From an uncultured Flavobacteriaceae bacterium (GTDB lineage Bacteria; Bacteroidota; Bacteroidia; Flavobacteriales; Flavobacteriaceae), in assembly GCA_943787365.1 (NCBI GenBank), contig CALSMD010000003.1:62001-126000 (forward strand): DNA of 64,000 bases, written 5' to 3'. Made by a program: the position numbers and the translations under genes. A model generated the notes under the pieces. That model saw only the letters and a program-made list of their open reading frames with translations, made no database searches and was not told the origin of the DNA. Positions 1 through 7,747 of this stretch are shown one piece after another (the stretch's first letter is position 1; each line of letters starts with the position of its first letter).

Positions 1-383
1 TTTTCGACCACCAATTGTTTGCGGTCCAGTGCATTTCGGATGGTATTTAACAGTCGGTTTAAATCTGGTGGTTTTGATATATAATCATAGGCACCCATGC
101 GCATCGTATTTACAGCGGTGTCTAAATCGCCATGTCCAGAGATCATCACCATCGGAATTTCTGGTTTGATTTTTTTAACTGCTTCCAGAACTTCAACCCC
201 GTCCATTTTGGGCATTTTAATGTCACACAGTACCAAATCAAAATCGTCTTTTTTAATCATTTCAGTACCAATCAAGCCATCTTCGGCTTCAAACACTTGG
301 TACTGAGCATTTTCTTCCGTCAGTATTTTGACGAGGACACGACGGATGGAGGCTTCATCTTCAATGATTAAAATTCTAGACAT
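1..383 (-). CDS. Sigma-54-type response regulator, N-terminal receiver (partial)
   Basis: The gene runs off the left edge; about 127 residues are visible. They form a complete CheY-like receiver: acidic pair in the IIEDE motif (residues 7-10), phosphoacceptor Asp54 in LCDIKMP, Ser82 in ISGHGD and Lys104 in ISKPP. The strongly conserved GHGDLDTAVN and YDYISKPPDL wording is what I know from NtrC-class (sigma-54 activator) regulators of flavobacteria, so an AAA+ and Fis-type domain probably follow outside the window; that part is inference. The start ATG is at 383, only 41 bases after the permease stop codon at 425, so it is probably the third gene of the ABC exporter operon. Confidence 0.8.
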   Translation of the reverse strand, partial: MSRILIIEDEASIRRVLVKILTEENAQYQVFEAEDGLIGTEMIKKDDFDLVLCDIKMPKMDGVEVLEAVKKIKPEIPMVMISGHGDLDTAVNTMRMGAYDYISKPPDLNRLLNTIRNALDRKQLVVE

Positions 384-424
384 GCGTAGTTGATTTAGTA
401 TGCATTAATAACGTTTCATTAAAA

Positions 425-1729
425 TTAATATTTCAACCATTTATAAAGTTCTTTGTAGGTTGGCTTTTTGCCATGCATCAAAATCCCAACGCGGTATATT
501 TTGGCTGCAAACCAGACTGTACATATAAAGGTGGTTATGAGTATCAAAAGCGATACAATTTGTTGCCATATTGGTACGCCAAACGGAATGCGCATCAGCA
601 TCACCACGGGAGAGGTAAATGGGATGAATGAAAAAACTGTTGAAATAGTACCATGCGGATCTTCAATCACGGTAAATGCGCCCACATACATCCCTAAAAT
701 TAAGGGGATCAATACGGGAATCATAAATTGTTGGGTGTCCGTTTCGTTGTCCACCGCTGCACCGATGGCTGCATATAAGGAACTGTACAACAGATAACCT
801 CCAATGAAAAACAGAATGAATGCCACTATCAAATTCCCAATTGGAAGGGCGCTAAATTCATTAACAATCATTTGAATTTTGTCGGTGGATTCTGGATTTG
901 AAAGCGCTTCGTTTACCATGTCTTGTTGCGGACTTTGAGACAAGTCAACTCCAAAAATGGCGGATGCTGCAAAAAGCAAAATAGCACCTAAAACAATCCA
1001 AGTGACCACTTGTGTAATGCCTGCTAAAGAAGTCCCTATGATTTTCCCCAACATCAGTTGGATGGGTTTCACAGAGGATATAATCACTTCGATAATACGG
1101 CTGGTTTTTTCTTCAATCACACTGCGCATGATCATGTTTCCATAGATAATGATAAACATAAATAACAAATAGCCAGCTGCACCGCCAAAGATCAATTTCA
1201 TAACACTCCCCACCTTGGAAGTTTTTACGCCTTCAAAGCTTTCTTGATTGATTTCGACATTGGTTTTAGAGGACTCAATGAGTGCTAAATCAACCCCTTC
1301 ATTTTGTAATTTTAGTTCGGATAATTTGTTTTCGATTTTTGATTCCAAAGAAGATATTAGCGAAAGGGAGGGCGATTCTTCAGAATAAAATTTTATAGAA
1401 CCTGACACGGTCTCTAAAGGGATGTTAGGAATGTGAAGCAAGCCATAAGCGTCTTCTTGATTGGCGAGTGTTTTGGCCGTTTCCAAATCAACTTCAGAGA
1501 GGTGGTTATAAATTGTTTGATCGTTAGTTTTGAAGGATTCCGAAAGGAAATCCGTTTCGTCTAAAACATATATGGTGCGGACGGTATCGTTATTGACACT
1601 CGATAAATAGCCGACAAATAAAAACAGGGCTATCATAATGAGGGGCGTCAAAAATGTCATGAGTATAAACGACTTGTTGCGTACTTTAGTCAGATACTCA
1701 CGTTTGATAATTAGTGGAAGGTGATTCAT
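425..1729 (-). CDS. ABC-2 type transporter permease (NatB-like)
   Basis: A 434-residue membrane protein of the ABC-2 permease family (NatB/YhaP type). One N-terminal membrane segment (about residues 20-45) is followed by a large extracytoplasmic domain of about 150 residues, then five or six membrane segments from about residue 185 to 415. The start overlaps the stop of the ATPase gene by four bases (ATGA), so the two are translationally coupled and form one exporter. The natural substrate cannot be told from sequence; NatAB relatives export sodium or other small molecules. The gene is intact and of normal length. Confidence 0.88.
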   Translation of the reverse strand: MNHLPLIIKREYLTKVRNKSFILMTFLTPLIMIALFLFVGYLSSVNNDTVRTIYVLDETDFLSESFKTNDQTIYNHLSEVDLETAKTLANQEDAYGLLHIPNIPLETVSGSIKFYSEESPSLSLISSLESKIENKLSELKLQNEGVDLALIESSKTNVEINQESFEGVKTSKVGSVMKLIFGGAAGYLLFMFIIIYGNMIMRSVIEEKTSRIIEVIISSVKPIQLMLGKIIGTSLAGITQVVTWIVLGAILLFAASAIFGVDLSQSPQQDMVNEALSNPESTDKIQMIVNEFSALPIGNLIVAFILFFIGGYLLYSSLYAAIGAAVDNETDTQQFMIPVLIPLILGMYVGAFTVIEDPHGTISTVFSFIPFTSPVVMLMRIPFGVPIWQQIVSLLILITTFICTVWFAAKIYRVGILMHGKKPTYKELYKWLKY

Positions 1730-2658
1730 GACTTGTTATTTTGAATGGTTTGAATAAAAATATCACTCGCGTTTGGAATTAATTCATTGAAATGGAGCAC
1801 TTGTGCTTGCGAAGTTAAAAACGTTAATAAATCATTGGAAGTCCCTTCAGACCCTAATGAAATATTCAATTTTAAATCATCGTGCAGAGATTTAAAATCT
1901 GCTGGAGCGACTTTAAATTTCGCTTCGATGGTTTGTTGCAAAGCTTCCTTATTATCGGACAACAGCCCTACTTCAAAAGAATTTGTTTTATAATCGCGTT
2001 TGATGTCGTTGAGTTTCCCGTCTAATATTTTTTTGGATTCATGAATTAAAGCAATATGATCGCAGAGTTCTTCAACTGATTCCATGCGGTGGGTTGAGAA
2101 AATAACGGTTGCGCCTTCATCTCTCAATTGCAAAATTTCGTCTTTTATAAGATTGGCGTTGATGGGGTCAAATCCGGAGAACGGTTCGTCAAAAATCAAC
2201 AGTTTGGGTTGGTGTAAAACCGTCACTACAAACTGAATTTTTTGTGCCATTCCTTTGGAGAGTTCTTCTACTTTTTTGTCCCACCAATGTCCGATTTCTA
2301 ATTTGTCAAACCAATATTTTAAGCGCTTTTTGGCTTCCGAATACGACAAGCCTTTGAGTTGTGCCAAATACAAGGCTTGCTCCCCGACTTTCATGGATTT
2401 ATACAGCCCACGTTCTTCGGGTAAATAGCCAATGTATTGCACATGGTGCGATTGCAATGGCTCTCCATCTAAAAAGACGGATCCCGTATCGGGCATGGTA
2501 ATTTGATTGATGATTCTGATGAGGGTGGTTTTCCCAGCGCCATTGGGACCTAAGAGTCCAAAAATACTGTGTTTAGGTACTTGTATGGATACGGCGTCCA
2601 AAGCTTGGAACTCACCGAAATATTTTGAAACTTCTTTGGTTTCTAAAAGGTTGCTCAT
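1726..2658 (-). CDS. ABC transporter ATP-binding protein
   Basis: 310 residues from the ATG at 2658, chosen because the conserved LETKEVSKYFGEF opening begins there; an upstream in-frame extension to 2751 is hydrophobic and unconserved. Walker A GPNGAGKTT (about residues 38-46), Q-loop, signature LSKGMAQK, Walker B LLIFDEP and the H-loop FSTHRME are all present, followed by the C-terminal DUF4162-like extension of about 90 residues found in NatA-type subunits. It powers the adjoining permease. Upstream, 2659-2757 holds no recognisable gene. Confidence 0.92.
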   Translation of the reverse strand: MSNLLETKEVSKYFGEFQALDAVSIQVPKHSIFGLLGPNGAGKTTLIRIINQITMPDTGSVFLDGEPLQSHHVQYIGYLPEERGLYKSMKVGEQALYLAQLKGLSYSEAKKRLKYWFDKLEIGHWWDKKVEELSKGMAQKIQFVVTVLHQPKLLIFDEPFSGFDPINANLIKDEILQLRDEGATVIFSTHRMESVEELCDHIALIHESKKILDGKLNDIKRDYKTNSFEVGLLSDNKEALQQTIEAKFKVAPADFKSLHDDLKLNISLGSEGTSNDLLTFLTSQAQVLHFNELIPNASDIFIQTIQNNKS

Positions 2659-2757
2659 GTAATATGTTTTGGTATAAGACGTAACAATATAAGAAAAGTT
2701 ACACTGAAAAAGTAAAACCAGCCACAATAAGTTTTGGAATATTAAAATCACTAGTTT

Positions 2758-2841
2758 TTTGGGCTGCGTGCGATTATTTTATATATTTACAACTGATTTA
2801 GATCCCAAATCTATGTCTTCATAAGTAATTTAACCGAAGTT
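2758..2841 (+). promoter_or_regulatory. Promoter plus conserved leader element, copy 1
   Basis: TTTG at 2758-2761, a 20-base spacer and TATATTTA at 2782-2789 match the Bacteroidota -33/-7 promoter. The predicted transcript would start with a short hairpin TAGAT-CCCAA-ATCTA (2799-2813), followed 18 bases later by AACCGAAGTT (2832-2841). The same order and spacing recurs on the minus strand at 61069-61149, and the promoter and hairpin part recurs at 25920-25990. This copy points toward the cyclase gene at 3003. Confidence 0.6.
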
Positions 2842-2884
2842 GAGATATTGTTTTACTGTGAATCATAGATAAGGGACGAGCAAG

Positions 2885-2995
2885 ATGTTTGCACATTTGA
2901 TTACGGATAAAAATCCAAAAGGTTCCTATTATCCGGAAATGAAGACCTATAAACAGGAGGTTTATTCTCTATATAACAAGTTGGCAGTAATTTAA
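2885..2995 (+). pseudogene. Short 36-residue ORF, possibly a gene remnant
   Basis: An open frame of 36 codons beginning MFAHLITDKNPKG and ending YNKLAVI lies between the leader element and the cyclase gene. The hydrophilic, Tyr-rich sequence looks like the C-terminal tail of a larger enzyme rather than a complete protein, but I do not recognise the family. Its last codons overlap the left arm of the inverted repeat (2980-2989) that bounds the cyclase gene, which suggests that something was replaced here. A translated leader peptide is the alternative. Confidence 0.3.
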
Positions 2996-3778
2996 GAATA
3001 AAATGAAAATAATAGATTTATCAAAACCAATTAAGTATAATAAATCTGATCCTTGGTTTATGAAAGTAAAAATCAAACATAAATCTCACAAAAAAGCAGG
3101 CTTGTTGTTACGTTTTTTGGGGTTGCCTAAAAAATTGTATCCTAAAGACTTTAAAGGTTGGGCTGACGATACTATTAAAAAAATGGGAGTGCACTCTACA
3201 ACTCATATAGATGCGCCTTGGCATTATTCTCCTACCGTAAATGGAGAGCGTTCTAAGACTATTGATGAAATTCCTTTGGATTGGTGCTATGGAGATGGTC
3301 TTGTCGTAGATATGAAACATAAAAAAGATTTTGACGCGATTACTACTCAAGATCTTAAAGATTTCCTAGACAAAGAAAAATTATCCCTCAAAGAAGGAAT
3401 GATCGTTTTAATCAAAACAGGTAGAGATGTTTATAATGGAACCAAAGACTTTCCAGACAAAGGAACTGGAATGAGTGCTGAGGCTACCGAATGGCTTATT
3501 GACAAAGGAATCAAAGTAATGGGAATCGATTCTTGGGGATGGGATCTCCCATTAAAACATCTAATTAAAAAAGCTAAAGAAACCAACAATTCTGAACTAT
3601 TCTGGGAAGCTCACTTAGTTGGACAACGAAAAGAATATTGTCATATTGAGCAACTTGTCAATTTAGATGAACTTCCATATGAGGGTTTTAAAATTGCTGT
3701 TTTTCCTATAAAAATTGTTGGAGCTTCAGCAGCACCGGCAAGAGTTGTAGCAATATTTGAATAAATACTACTGCCAAC
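2980..3778. repeat. 10-bp inverted repeat enclosing the cyclase gene
   Basis: GTTGGCAGTA at 2980-2989 and its exact complement TACTGCCAAC at 3769-3778 enclose the cyclase coding region with only 13 bases on the left and 4 bases on the right. No target duplication or transposase is visible, so this is not an ordinary insertion sequence. A second hairpin (3787-3809) follows directly. Confidence 0.6.
3003..3764 (+). CDS. Cyclase family protein (metal-dependent hydrolase, kynurenine formamidase-like)
   Basis: 253 residues of the cyclase family (PF04199), which includes bacterial arylformamidases and related amide or ester hydrolases. The metal-binding motif appears as HSTTHIDAPWH at about residues 62-72 (family pattern HxGTHxDxPxH), and the GIDSWGWD and EAHL..L segments of the C-terminal half fit the fold. 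There is no signal peptide, so it is probably cytoplasmic. No tryptophan-catabolic gene lies nearby, so kynurenine formamidase activity is not supported by context. It lies alone between inverted repeats in an accessory stretch. Confidence 0.8.
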   Translation: MKIIDLSKPIKYNKSDPWFMKVKIKHKSHKKAGLLLRFLGLPKKLYPKDFKGWADDTIKKMGVHSTTHIDAPWHYSPTVNGERSKTIDEIPLDWCYGDGLVVDMKHKKDFDAITTQDLKDFLDKEKLSLKEGMIVLIKTGRDVYNGTKDFPDKGTGMSAEATEWLIDKGIKVMGIDSWGWDLPLKHLIKKAKETNNSELFWEAHLVGQRKEYCHIEQLVNLDELPYEGFKIAVFPIKIVGASAAPARVVAIFE

Positions 3779-3786
3779 CCAGCTAG

Positions 3787-3809
3787 CACGAGCATCATTT
3801 GCTCGTGCC
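3787..3809. repeat. Perfect hairpin after the cyclase gene
   Basis: GCACGAGCA (3787-3795) and TGCTCGTGC (3801-3809) form a 9-bp stem with a 5-base loop. No T-run follows, so it does not look like an intrinsic terminator. ACGAGCA also occurs upstream of the cyclase gene at about 2877-2883, which fits a repeated boundary element. It could be a recombination or processing structure. Confidence 0.6.
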
Positions 3810-3840
3810 AAGCAAGCTTAAAAAGATAGAACATAAGATT

Positions 3841-4173
3841 ATGAACATAAAATATATTTTAGGATCAATTTTGACATTCCCTCTTTTACCATTAATGTAT
3901 TTTCAAGGTAAAAAAATAAAATCGAATGTTCCTCGGTTACCAGAAGCAAAAGGAATAAAGGGATTATCAGCAGTGTCCTCTAAAAAAACACTCCGAATGA
4001 TTACTATTGGAGAAAGTACGATTGCAGGAGTAGGAGTCAGTACACATCAAGAAGGTTTTACAGGAACTTTAGCAAATGAATTGGCAAGTGAGTTAAAAAC
4101 CAATATAGATTGGAAAGTTTATGCGAAAAGTGGATATACCAGCTCCGCAAAGTCTACTGACTTAGCGGGATAA
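3841..4173 (+). pseudogene. Truncated SGNH/GDSL hydrolase
   Basis: The ATG at 3841 opens 110 residues: an N-terminal membrane anchor (about residues 1-18), then the SGNH block I as MITIGESTIAGVGV with the nucleophile Ser, then a start of the alpha/beta fold. Family members are roughly 230-260 residues and carry the catalytic Asp and His near the C-terminus; both are missing here. The last codons (SSAKSTDLAG) are encoded by a hairpin repeat (4145-4168) that recurs at 4538-4557, so the gene seems to have lost its 3' half at a repeat junction. Hydrolase function is unlikely. Confidence 0.7.
4145..4168. repeat. Hairpin repeat, copy A
   Basis: CCGCAAAGTC and GACTTAGCGG form a 10-bp stem with one mismatch around TACT. 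The core at 4147-4166 is found again at 4538-4557 with 18 of 20 bases identical. Copies A and B bracket the 58-residue membrane protein gene. Confidence 0.6.
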
Positions 4174-4250
4174 AAAATGAATCGAGAATCAGCATCAAAT
4201 GCTAACATAAAAGAACATGGAATTGAATACTGGAAACACTAAACTAAATA

Positions 4251-4296
4251 GCTCAAAGTCGGGAAATCGAAGATTCGACGGAGTCAAACTTTGAGC
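4251..4296. repeat. Imperfect inverted repeat upstream of the 58-residue gene
   Basis: GCTCAAAGT (4251-4259) and ACTTTGAGC (4288-4296) are perfect 9-bp arms separated by 28 bases that contain a smaller CGAAgatTCG hairpin. It lies 26 bases before the start of the small membrane protein. Together with copies A and B it gives this stretch a hairpin-rich, cassette-like character. Confidence 0.55.
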
Positions 4297-4321
4297 AACT
4301 GGGAGAATTAAATTTTTAAAT

Positions 4322-4498
4322 ATGAACAAGAAAAACATAAAAAATAGTTTTCTATGTGGAATAGGGTATGCTATTGGAATGTCAGCATTTCATTATTTTA
4401 AAAATGGTGAATTTAGTGTTTGGGATTTCCTATTTTATTTCACATTTTTTGGAACTAGTTTGTGGTTGATTAATCGAAATAAATATAAAAAACAGTAA
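4322..4498 (+). CDS. Small membrane protein, 58 residues, unknown function
   Basis: A complete frame of 58 codons beginning MNKKNIKNSFLCG and ending NRNKYKKQ. Two hydrophobic stretches (about residues 9-24 and 34-50) with Lys/Arg-rich ends suggest a two-pass inner-membrane protein. I do not recognise a family. It is the only gene between hairpin repeat copies A and B, so it may be a mobile passenger. Coding status is likely from its composition but unproven. Confidence 0.5.
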   Translation: MNKKNIKNSFLCGIGYAIGMSAFHYFKNGEFSVWDFLFYFTFFGTSLWLINRNKYKKQ

Positions 4499-4537
4499 AC
4501 ACAGTGTCTTAAAAATAGACCGTAAACGCCCGCTAAG

Positions 4538-4557
4538 GCAAAGTCTCCCGACTTAGC
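4538..4557. repeat. Hairpin repeat, copy B
   Basis: GCAAAGTC-TCCC-GACTTAGC, matching copy A (4147-4166) at 18 of 20 positions in the same orientation. With copy A it defines a unit of about 391 bp holding one small gene. Confidence 0.6.
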
Positions 4558-4607
4558 ACAACATAAAAGAAAACTATGAAATCCAAACTAAAAAACATGA
4601 AGAATAA

Positions 4608-4647
4608 ACTTAAATACAAAAGAACTTAAATACAATCGAACTTAAAA
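4608..4647 (+). repeat. 16-bp tandem repeat, two and a half copies
   Basis: Units ACTTAAATACAAAAGA (4608-4623) and ACTTAAATACAATCGA (4624-4639) are followed by a partial third unit, ACTTAAAA. It lies in the leader of the T9SS protein gene (start 4690). No function is visible. Confidence 0.6.
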
Positions 4648-4689
4648 AAACACATAAATCATTTTAACCCTAATTCTAAATAATACGCA

Positions 4690-5805
4690 ATGAAAAAAAT
4701 AATTATACTATCTACACTTATTTTAGGAAGTTTTAACGCAATCGCTCAAATAACAGATATTAAAGAAAAGTTTACTTTACCAACAATTTTGAGTGAGTCC
4801 TCAGGAGTGATTTTTTTTAACAACAAACTCATTAATCATAATGATTCTGGTAATGAAAATAGACTGTATGAATTAGATACAATTTCTGGGACAATTACCA
4901 GAACCGTTACAATTGACAATGCAACAAATGTGGACTGGGAAGATATAACACAGGATGATACATCCATTTATATTGGTGATGTAGGAAACAATAATGGAAA
5001 CAGAACCAACTTAAAAATATATAAAATAAATAAAAATAACTATTTAAATTCTATCAATATAACAGCAGAAATTATAAACTTTAGCTATTCAGATCAAACT
5101 GATTTTACAGCTAATACCAACAATACAGAATGGGATGCAGAAGCTCTCATTTCTTTTGATGCAAATAACTTGATTTTATTTACTAAAAATTGGGTGGATG
5201 GCATCACAAAGGCATACATAATCCCAAAAAACAGCGGTACGTATAGTGTAAGCTCATTAACAACAACTTTAACTAGCGGAGGGTTAGTAACTGGAGCCAC
5301 CTACAATCCATTGACAGAAAAAATATATCTAATCGGTTATAACTCGACATTACAACCTTTTGTTTGGCGTAGTGAAAACTTTACAGGCAATGATGTATTT
5401 TCAGGCAGTAATACACAGACATCTCTTACAACTTTAGGATTTAAACAAGCGGAAGCCATAACACATATTGGAGCTAATAGGTATTTAATTACATCCGAAT
5501 CAATTAATATCCCTCTGTTTTCTGAAGATGGAAAATTGATGTCATTTTCAACAAATGATCCTGTATTGTCTACGGAAGAATACGTTGCCAATCCAATTCG
5601 TATCCATCCAAACCCTGTTAAAGATATTTTGTTTATTGAAGTTCTAGAATTTACTTCCATAGAAATCTACGATTCCAAATCCACGCTTGTGTACAGAGGC
5701 TCCGATAAAAAAATAAATGTTTCAGAACTAAGTAAAGGATTCTATCTAGTTAAAACTAATTTTAAAGATTATACATACAACATCAAAAAAATAATTAAGA
5801 ATTAA
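4690..5805 (+). CDS. Secreted beta-propeller-like protein with type IX secretion C-terminal domain
   Basis: 371 residues. A signal peptide covers about residues 1-19 (IILSTLILGSFNAIAQ). The central 270 residues are Asn/Thr-rich beta strands with DWEDI and IYIGDVGNN motifs resembling propeller blades. The tail from about residue 300 (IRIHPNPVKDILFIE ... GFYLVKTNF) is the Por secretion system type A sorting domain, used for export across the outer membrane and surface attachment or release. The particular substrate or ligand is unknown. Convergent with the next gene; an AT-rich hairpin lies between them. Confidence 0.82.
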   Translation: MKKIIILSTLILGSFNAIAQITDIKEKFTLPTILSESSGVIFFNNKLINHNDSGNENRLYELDTISGTITRTVTIDNATNVDWEDITQDDTSIYIGDVGNNNGNRTNLKIYKINKNNYLNSINITAEIINFSYSDQTDFTANTNNTEWDAEALISFDANNLILFTKNWVDGITKAYIIPKNSGTYSVSSLTTTLTSGGLVTGATYNPLTEKIYLIGYNSTLQPFVWRSENFTGNDVFSGSNTQTSLTTLGFKQAEAITHIGANRYLITSESINIPLFSEDGKLMSFSTNDPVLSTEEYVANPIRIHPNPVKDILFIEVLEFTSIEIYDSKSTLVYRGSDKKINVSELSKGFYLVKTNFKDYTYNIKKIIKN

Positions 5806-5823
5806 AAATAAATTTCACCATTA

Positions 5824-5842
5824 TTACATTTTTAATGTAATT
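5824..5842. terminator. Weak AT-rich hairpin between convergent genes
   Basis: ATTACAT (5824-5830) and ATGTAAT (5836-5842) pair around a TTTTA loop, just after the T9SS protein stop and before the stop of the convergent methyltransferase gene. The stem is short and AT-rich, so terminator activity is uncertain. Confidence 0.4.
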
Positions 5843-5886
5843 TATTATATCTATTTGCCAATCTAAAGCCTAATACTCAAAACAAC

Positions 5887-6957
5887 CTATGAATGCGTCA
5901 ACACCCACAGCTCCACCTCTTCCAGAGCCCTCCAATGTTGGTCGCGTTTGGTTTTGTCGGAAGCCGTTTTAACAGGTCTTTTTAGGCATTTTTCCAATTG
6001 AAATCTGCCACCTTTGGCAAGTTCTTTTTCAATAGGATGGTCGGTTGTAGCCTTTGTAATTTGCGCTAAATTAGAGAATATCACGACGAGTTTTCCATCC
6101 GGCAAAAGGCGTTGTTTGGCCGCCTCAAAAAAATCAGGGAAAAGCGATTCGTTGTAGTAAATTGCTTCGTCATTTTTATCTAAGTCATGCGCTGCTGGCA
6201 ACCAAGGTGGATTAAAAACAATCAACTCGCTGGGTTTTTCCCATTTCCCAAAAAGAGATCCAAAATCGAGTTCTACTTTTCGTGAGAGCTTTGTGTCGCC
6301 CATAAACTCTTTGAGTCCTACAATTGCATTGGGATTGGTATCGGTTCCAAATACTTTTTGAAAGCCATGTTTCACCATCTGAAAGGAGAGAATCCCACTT
6401 CCAATTCCGACATCAATGGCGGATTTTTTAGGACCTTCGTACCGTTTCAGCCAATTGTCAAAAAGAATCAAATGATCAAAACGCGTTGGGAAATAAGTCC
6501 CGTAATAGGGGTGTATTTTATTTCGCAATACGGGAACCGTAATCCCGTTTTGGTACCACTGCCACGCACTGTTCAACCCTTGAACTTTAGGGAAAGGCAG
6601 CAAGAATTCACTGGCTTCTGGATAAAATGTTTCTAGCCAACCTATAGAGGGTGCTTTTTTGACAATCAATTTATGATCTGCAATTTCGATTAAAATAAGC
6701 TTGGACAGTTTGCGATACGCATCTCTATAAGCACGTTGTTCTTTAAAAGAAGTGCCTGAGAATTTTCGTTTGAGGTGTATTTGCAACTCCTTCAAAAGTG
6801 TCAGTCCATTGCTGTAAAAGGCGGTAATCAATACGGGCCTTCCCGATTCTAAAGATCGAATCGTCCCTTTCACATCTGAAGAGCGATTGAACAACTCTAA
6901 TTGTGCTTTTGAACTCGTGATTGGTGTTGGCTTATTTATATCGTTTATTGTAATCAT
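5887..6957 (-). CDS. Class I SAM-dependent methyltransferase (small-domain/NPPW type)
   Basis: 356 residues. The SAM-binding motif AIDVGIGSGILSFQM lies at about residues 181-195, and the catalytic-loop motif VFNPPW at about 252-257, as in N6-adenine, rRNA (RsmC-like) and protein-glutamine (PrmC/HemK-like) methyltransferases. The N-terminal 150 residues are not a recognised domain. The NPPW motif shows amino methylation of a base or a glutamine, but the substrate cannot be assigned. It stands alone, with an 18-bp perfect palindrome in its upstream region. Confidence 0.75.
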   Translation of the reverse strand: MITINDINKPTPITSSKAQLELFNRSSDVKGTIRSLESGRPVLITAFYSNGLTLLKELQIHLKRKFSGTSFKEQRAYRDAYRKLSKLILIEIADHKLIVKKAPSIGWLETFYPEASEFLLPFPKVQGLNSAWQWYQNGITVPVLRNKIHPYYGTYFPTRFDHLILFDNWLKRYEGPKKSAIDVGIGSGILSFQMVKHGFQKVFGTDTNPNAIVGLKEFMGDTKLSRKVELDFGSLFGKWEKPSELIVFNPPWLPAAHDLDKNDEAIYYNESLFPDFFEAAKQRLLPDGKLVVIFSNLAQITKATTDHPIEKELAKGGRFQLEKCLKRPVKTASDKTKRDQHWRALEEVELWVLTHS

Positions 6958-7031
6958 GTGGCGTTTTTAGTGGCGTCGTATAAGAAAAATACAAGCGCAA
7001 CAAAGATACTTTTTTAAACTCCATTCTATAG

Positions 7032-7049
7032 CGATCTTCTAGAAGATCG
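7032..7049. promoter_or_regulatory. 18-bp perfect palindrome upstream of the methyltransferase gene
   Basis: CGATCTTCT followed directly by AGAAGATCG, lying 75-92 bases before the methyltransferase start and 36 bases after the trhA-like stop (both minus strand). With no loop it cannot form a good hairpin, so an operator for a dimeric regulator is more likely than a terminator. No target protein is known. Confidence 0.4.
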
Positions 7050-7084
7050 AATCGTAGGAATTGAATTTGGAAAATCTTTTGATT

Positions 7085-7726
7085 TTACGAAAAACTAAAA
7101 ACACTAAAAAAGTGACACACACTTCCTAGTACCACAAACACATGAAAAATGGCGTGGTTGTAGGGAAGTTTTTTTATGGAGTACAGGACCGCTCCAATCG
7201 TGTAAAATACGCCTCCTGCAAATAAGAGTTGTAAGCCTTCGGTTGTAAAACGTTCCATTAACGGATTGATCACAAACATAATTTGCCACCCCATCAAAAG
7301 ATACAGTGCTGTGGAGAGTTTATCAAAACGCCCCGTATAAAATAGTTTTAAGATAATGCCGATAAGCGCAAACGTCCAAGTCAACCCAAAAATAATCCAA
7401 CCCAAAGAACCTTCTAAAACGAGTATGGTAAATGGCGTGTAAGTTCCTGCTATCAATACATAGATGGCAGCATGGTCAAAAATATTCAGTTTTCTTCTGA
7501 GGCGAGGGTCTTTAGCAGCATGATAAAAAGTGGAGGCCGCATATAAAACAATCAAGCTCAATCCGTAAATCACGAGACTCGCGGGCTTCCAAAAACCCTC
7601 ATAATGAAAGGATTTGAGAATTAGAACATACAATCCAATGACACTTAGCAAAAGTCCAAATGCATGGGTGATGACATTCAATCGTTCCTCTTTTTTAGAA
7701 TAGTGGTGATTTAATTTTTCACTCAT
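7085..7726 (-). CDS. trhA: Hemolysin III / PAQR family membrane protein (TrhA-like)
   Basis: 213 residues with seven membrane helices. The family signature is visible: ASTFYHAAKD after the second helix, the FDHAAIYVLIAGTYTPF segment, and a C-terminal H in NHAIFHVFVV ... CHFFSV, which together bind a metal in adiponectin-receptor-like (PAQR) proteins. Bacterial members (YqfA/TrhA) affect membrane fluidity; the old name hemolysin III does not prove haemolysis. It lies 21 bases downstream of dnaJ in the same direction and may be cotranscribed. Confidence 0.88.
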   Translation of the reverse strand: MSEKLNHHYSKKEERLNVITHAFGLLLSVIGLYVLILKSFHYEGFWKPASLVIYGLSLIVLYAASTFYHAAKDPRLRRKLNIFDHAAIYVLIAGTYTPFTILVLEGSLGWIIFGLTWTFALIGIILKLFYTGRFDKLSTALYLLMGWQIMFVINPLMERFTTEGLQLLFAGGVFYTIGAVLYSIKKLPYNHAIFHVFVVLGSVCHFFSVFSFS

Positions 7727-7747
7727 GCGTGTCAGTCTTTAAACTCC

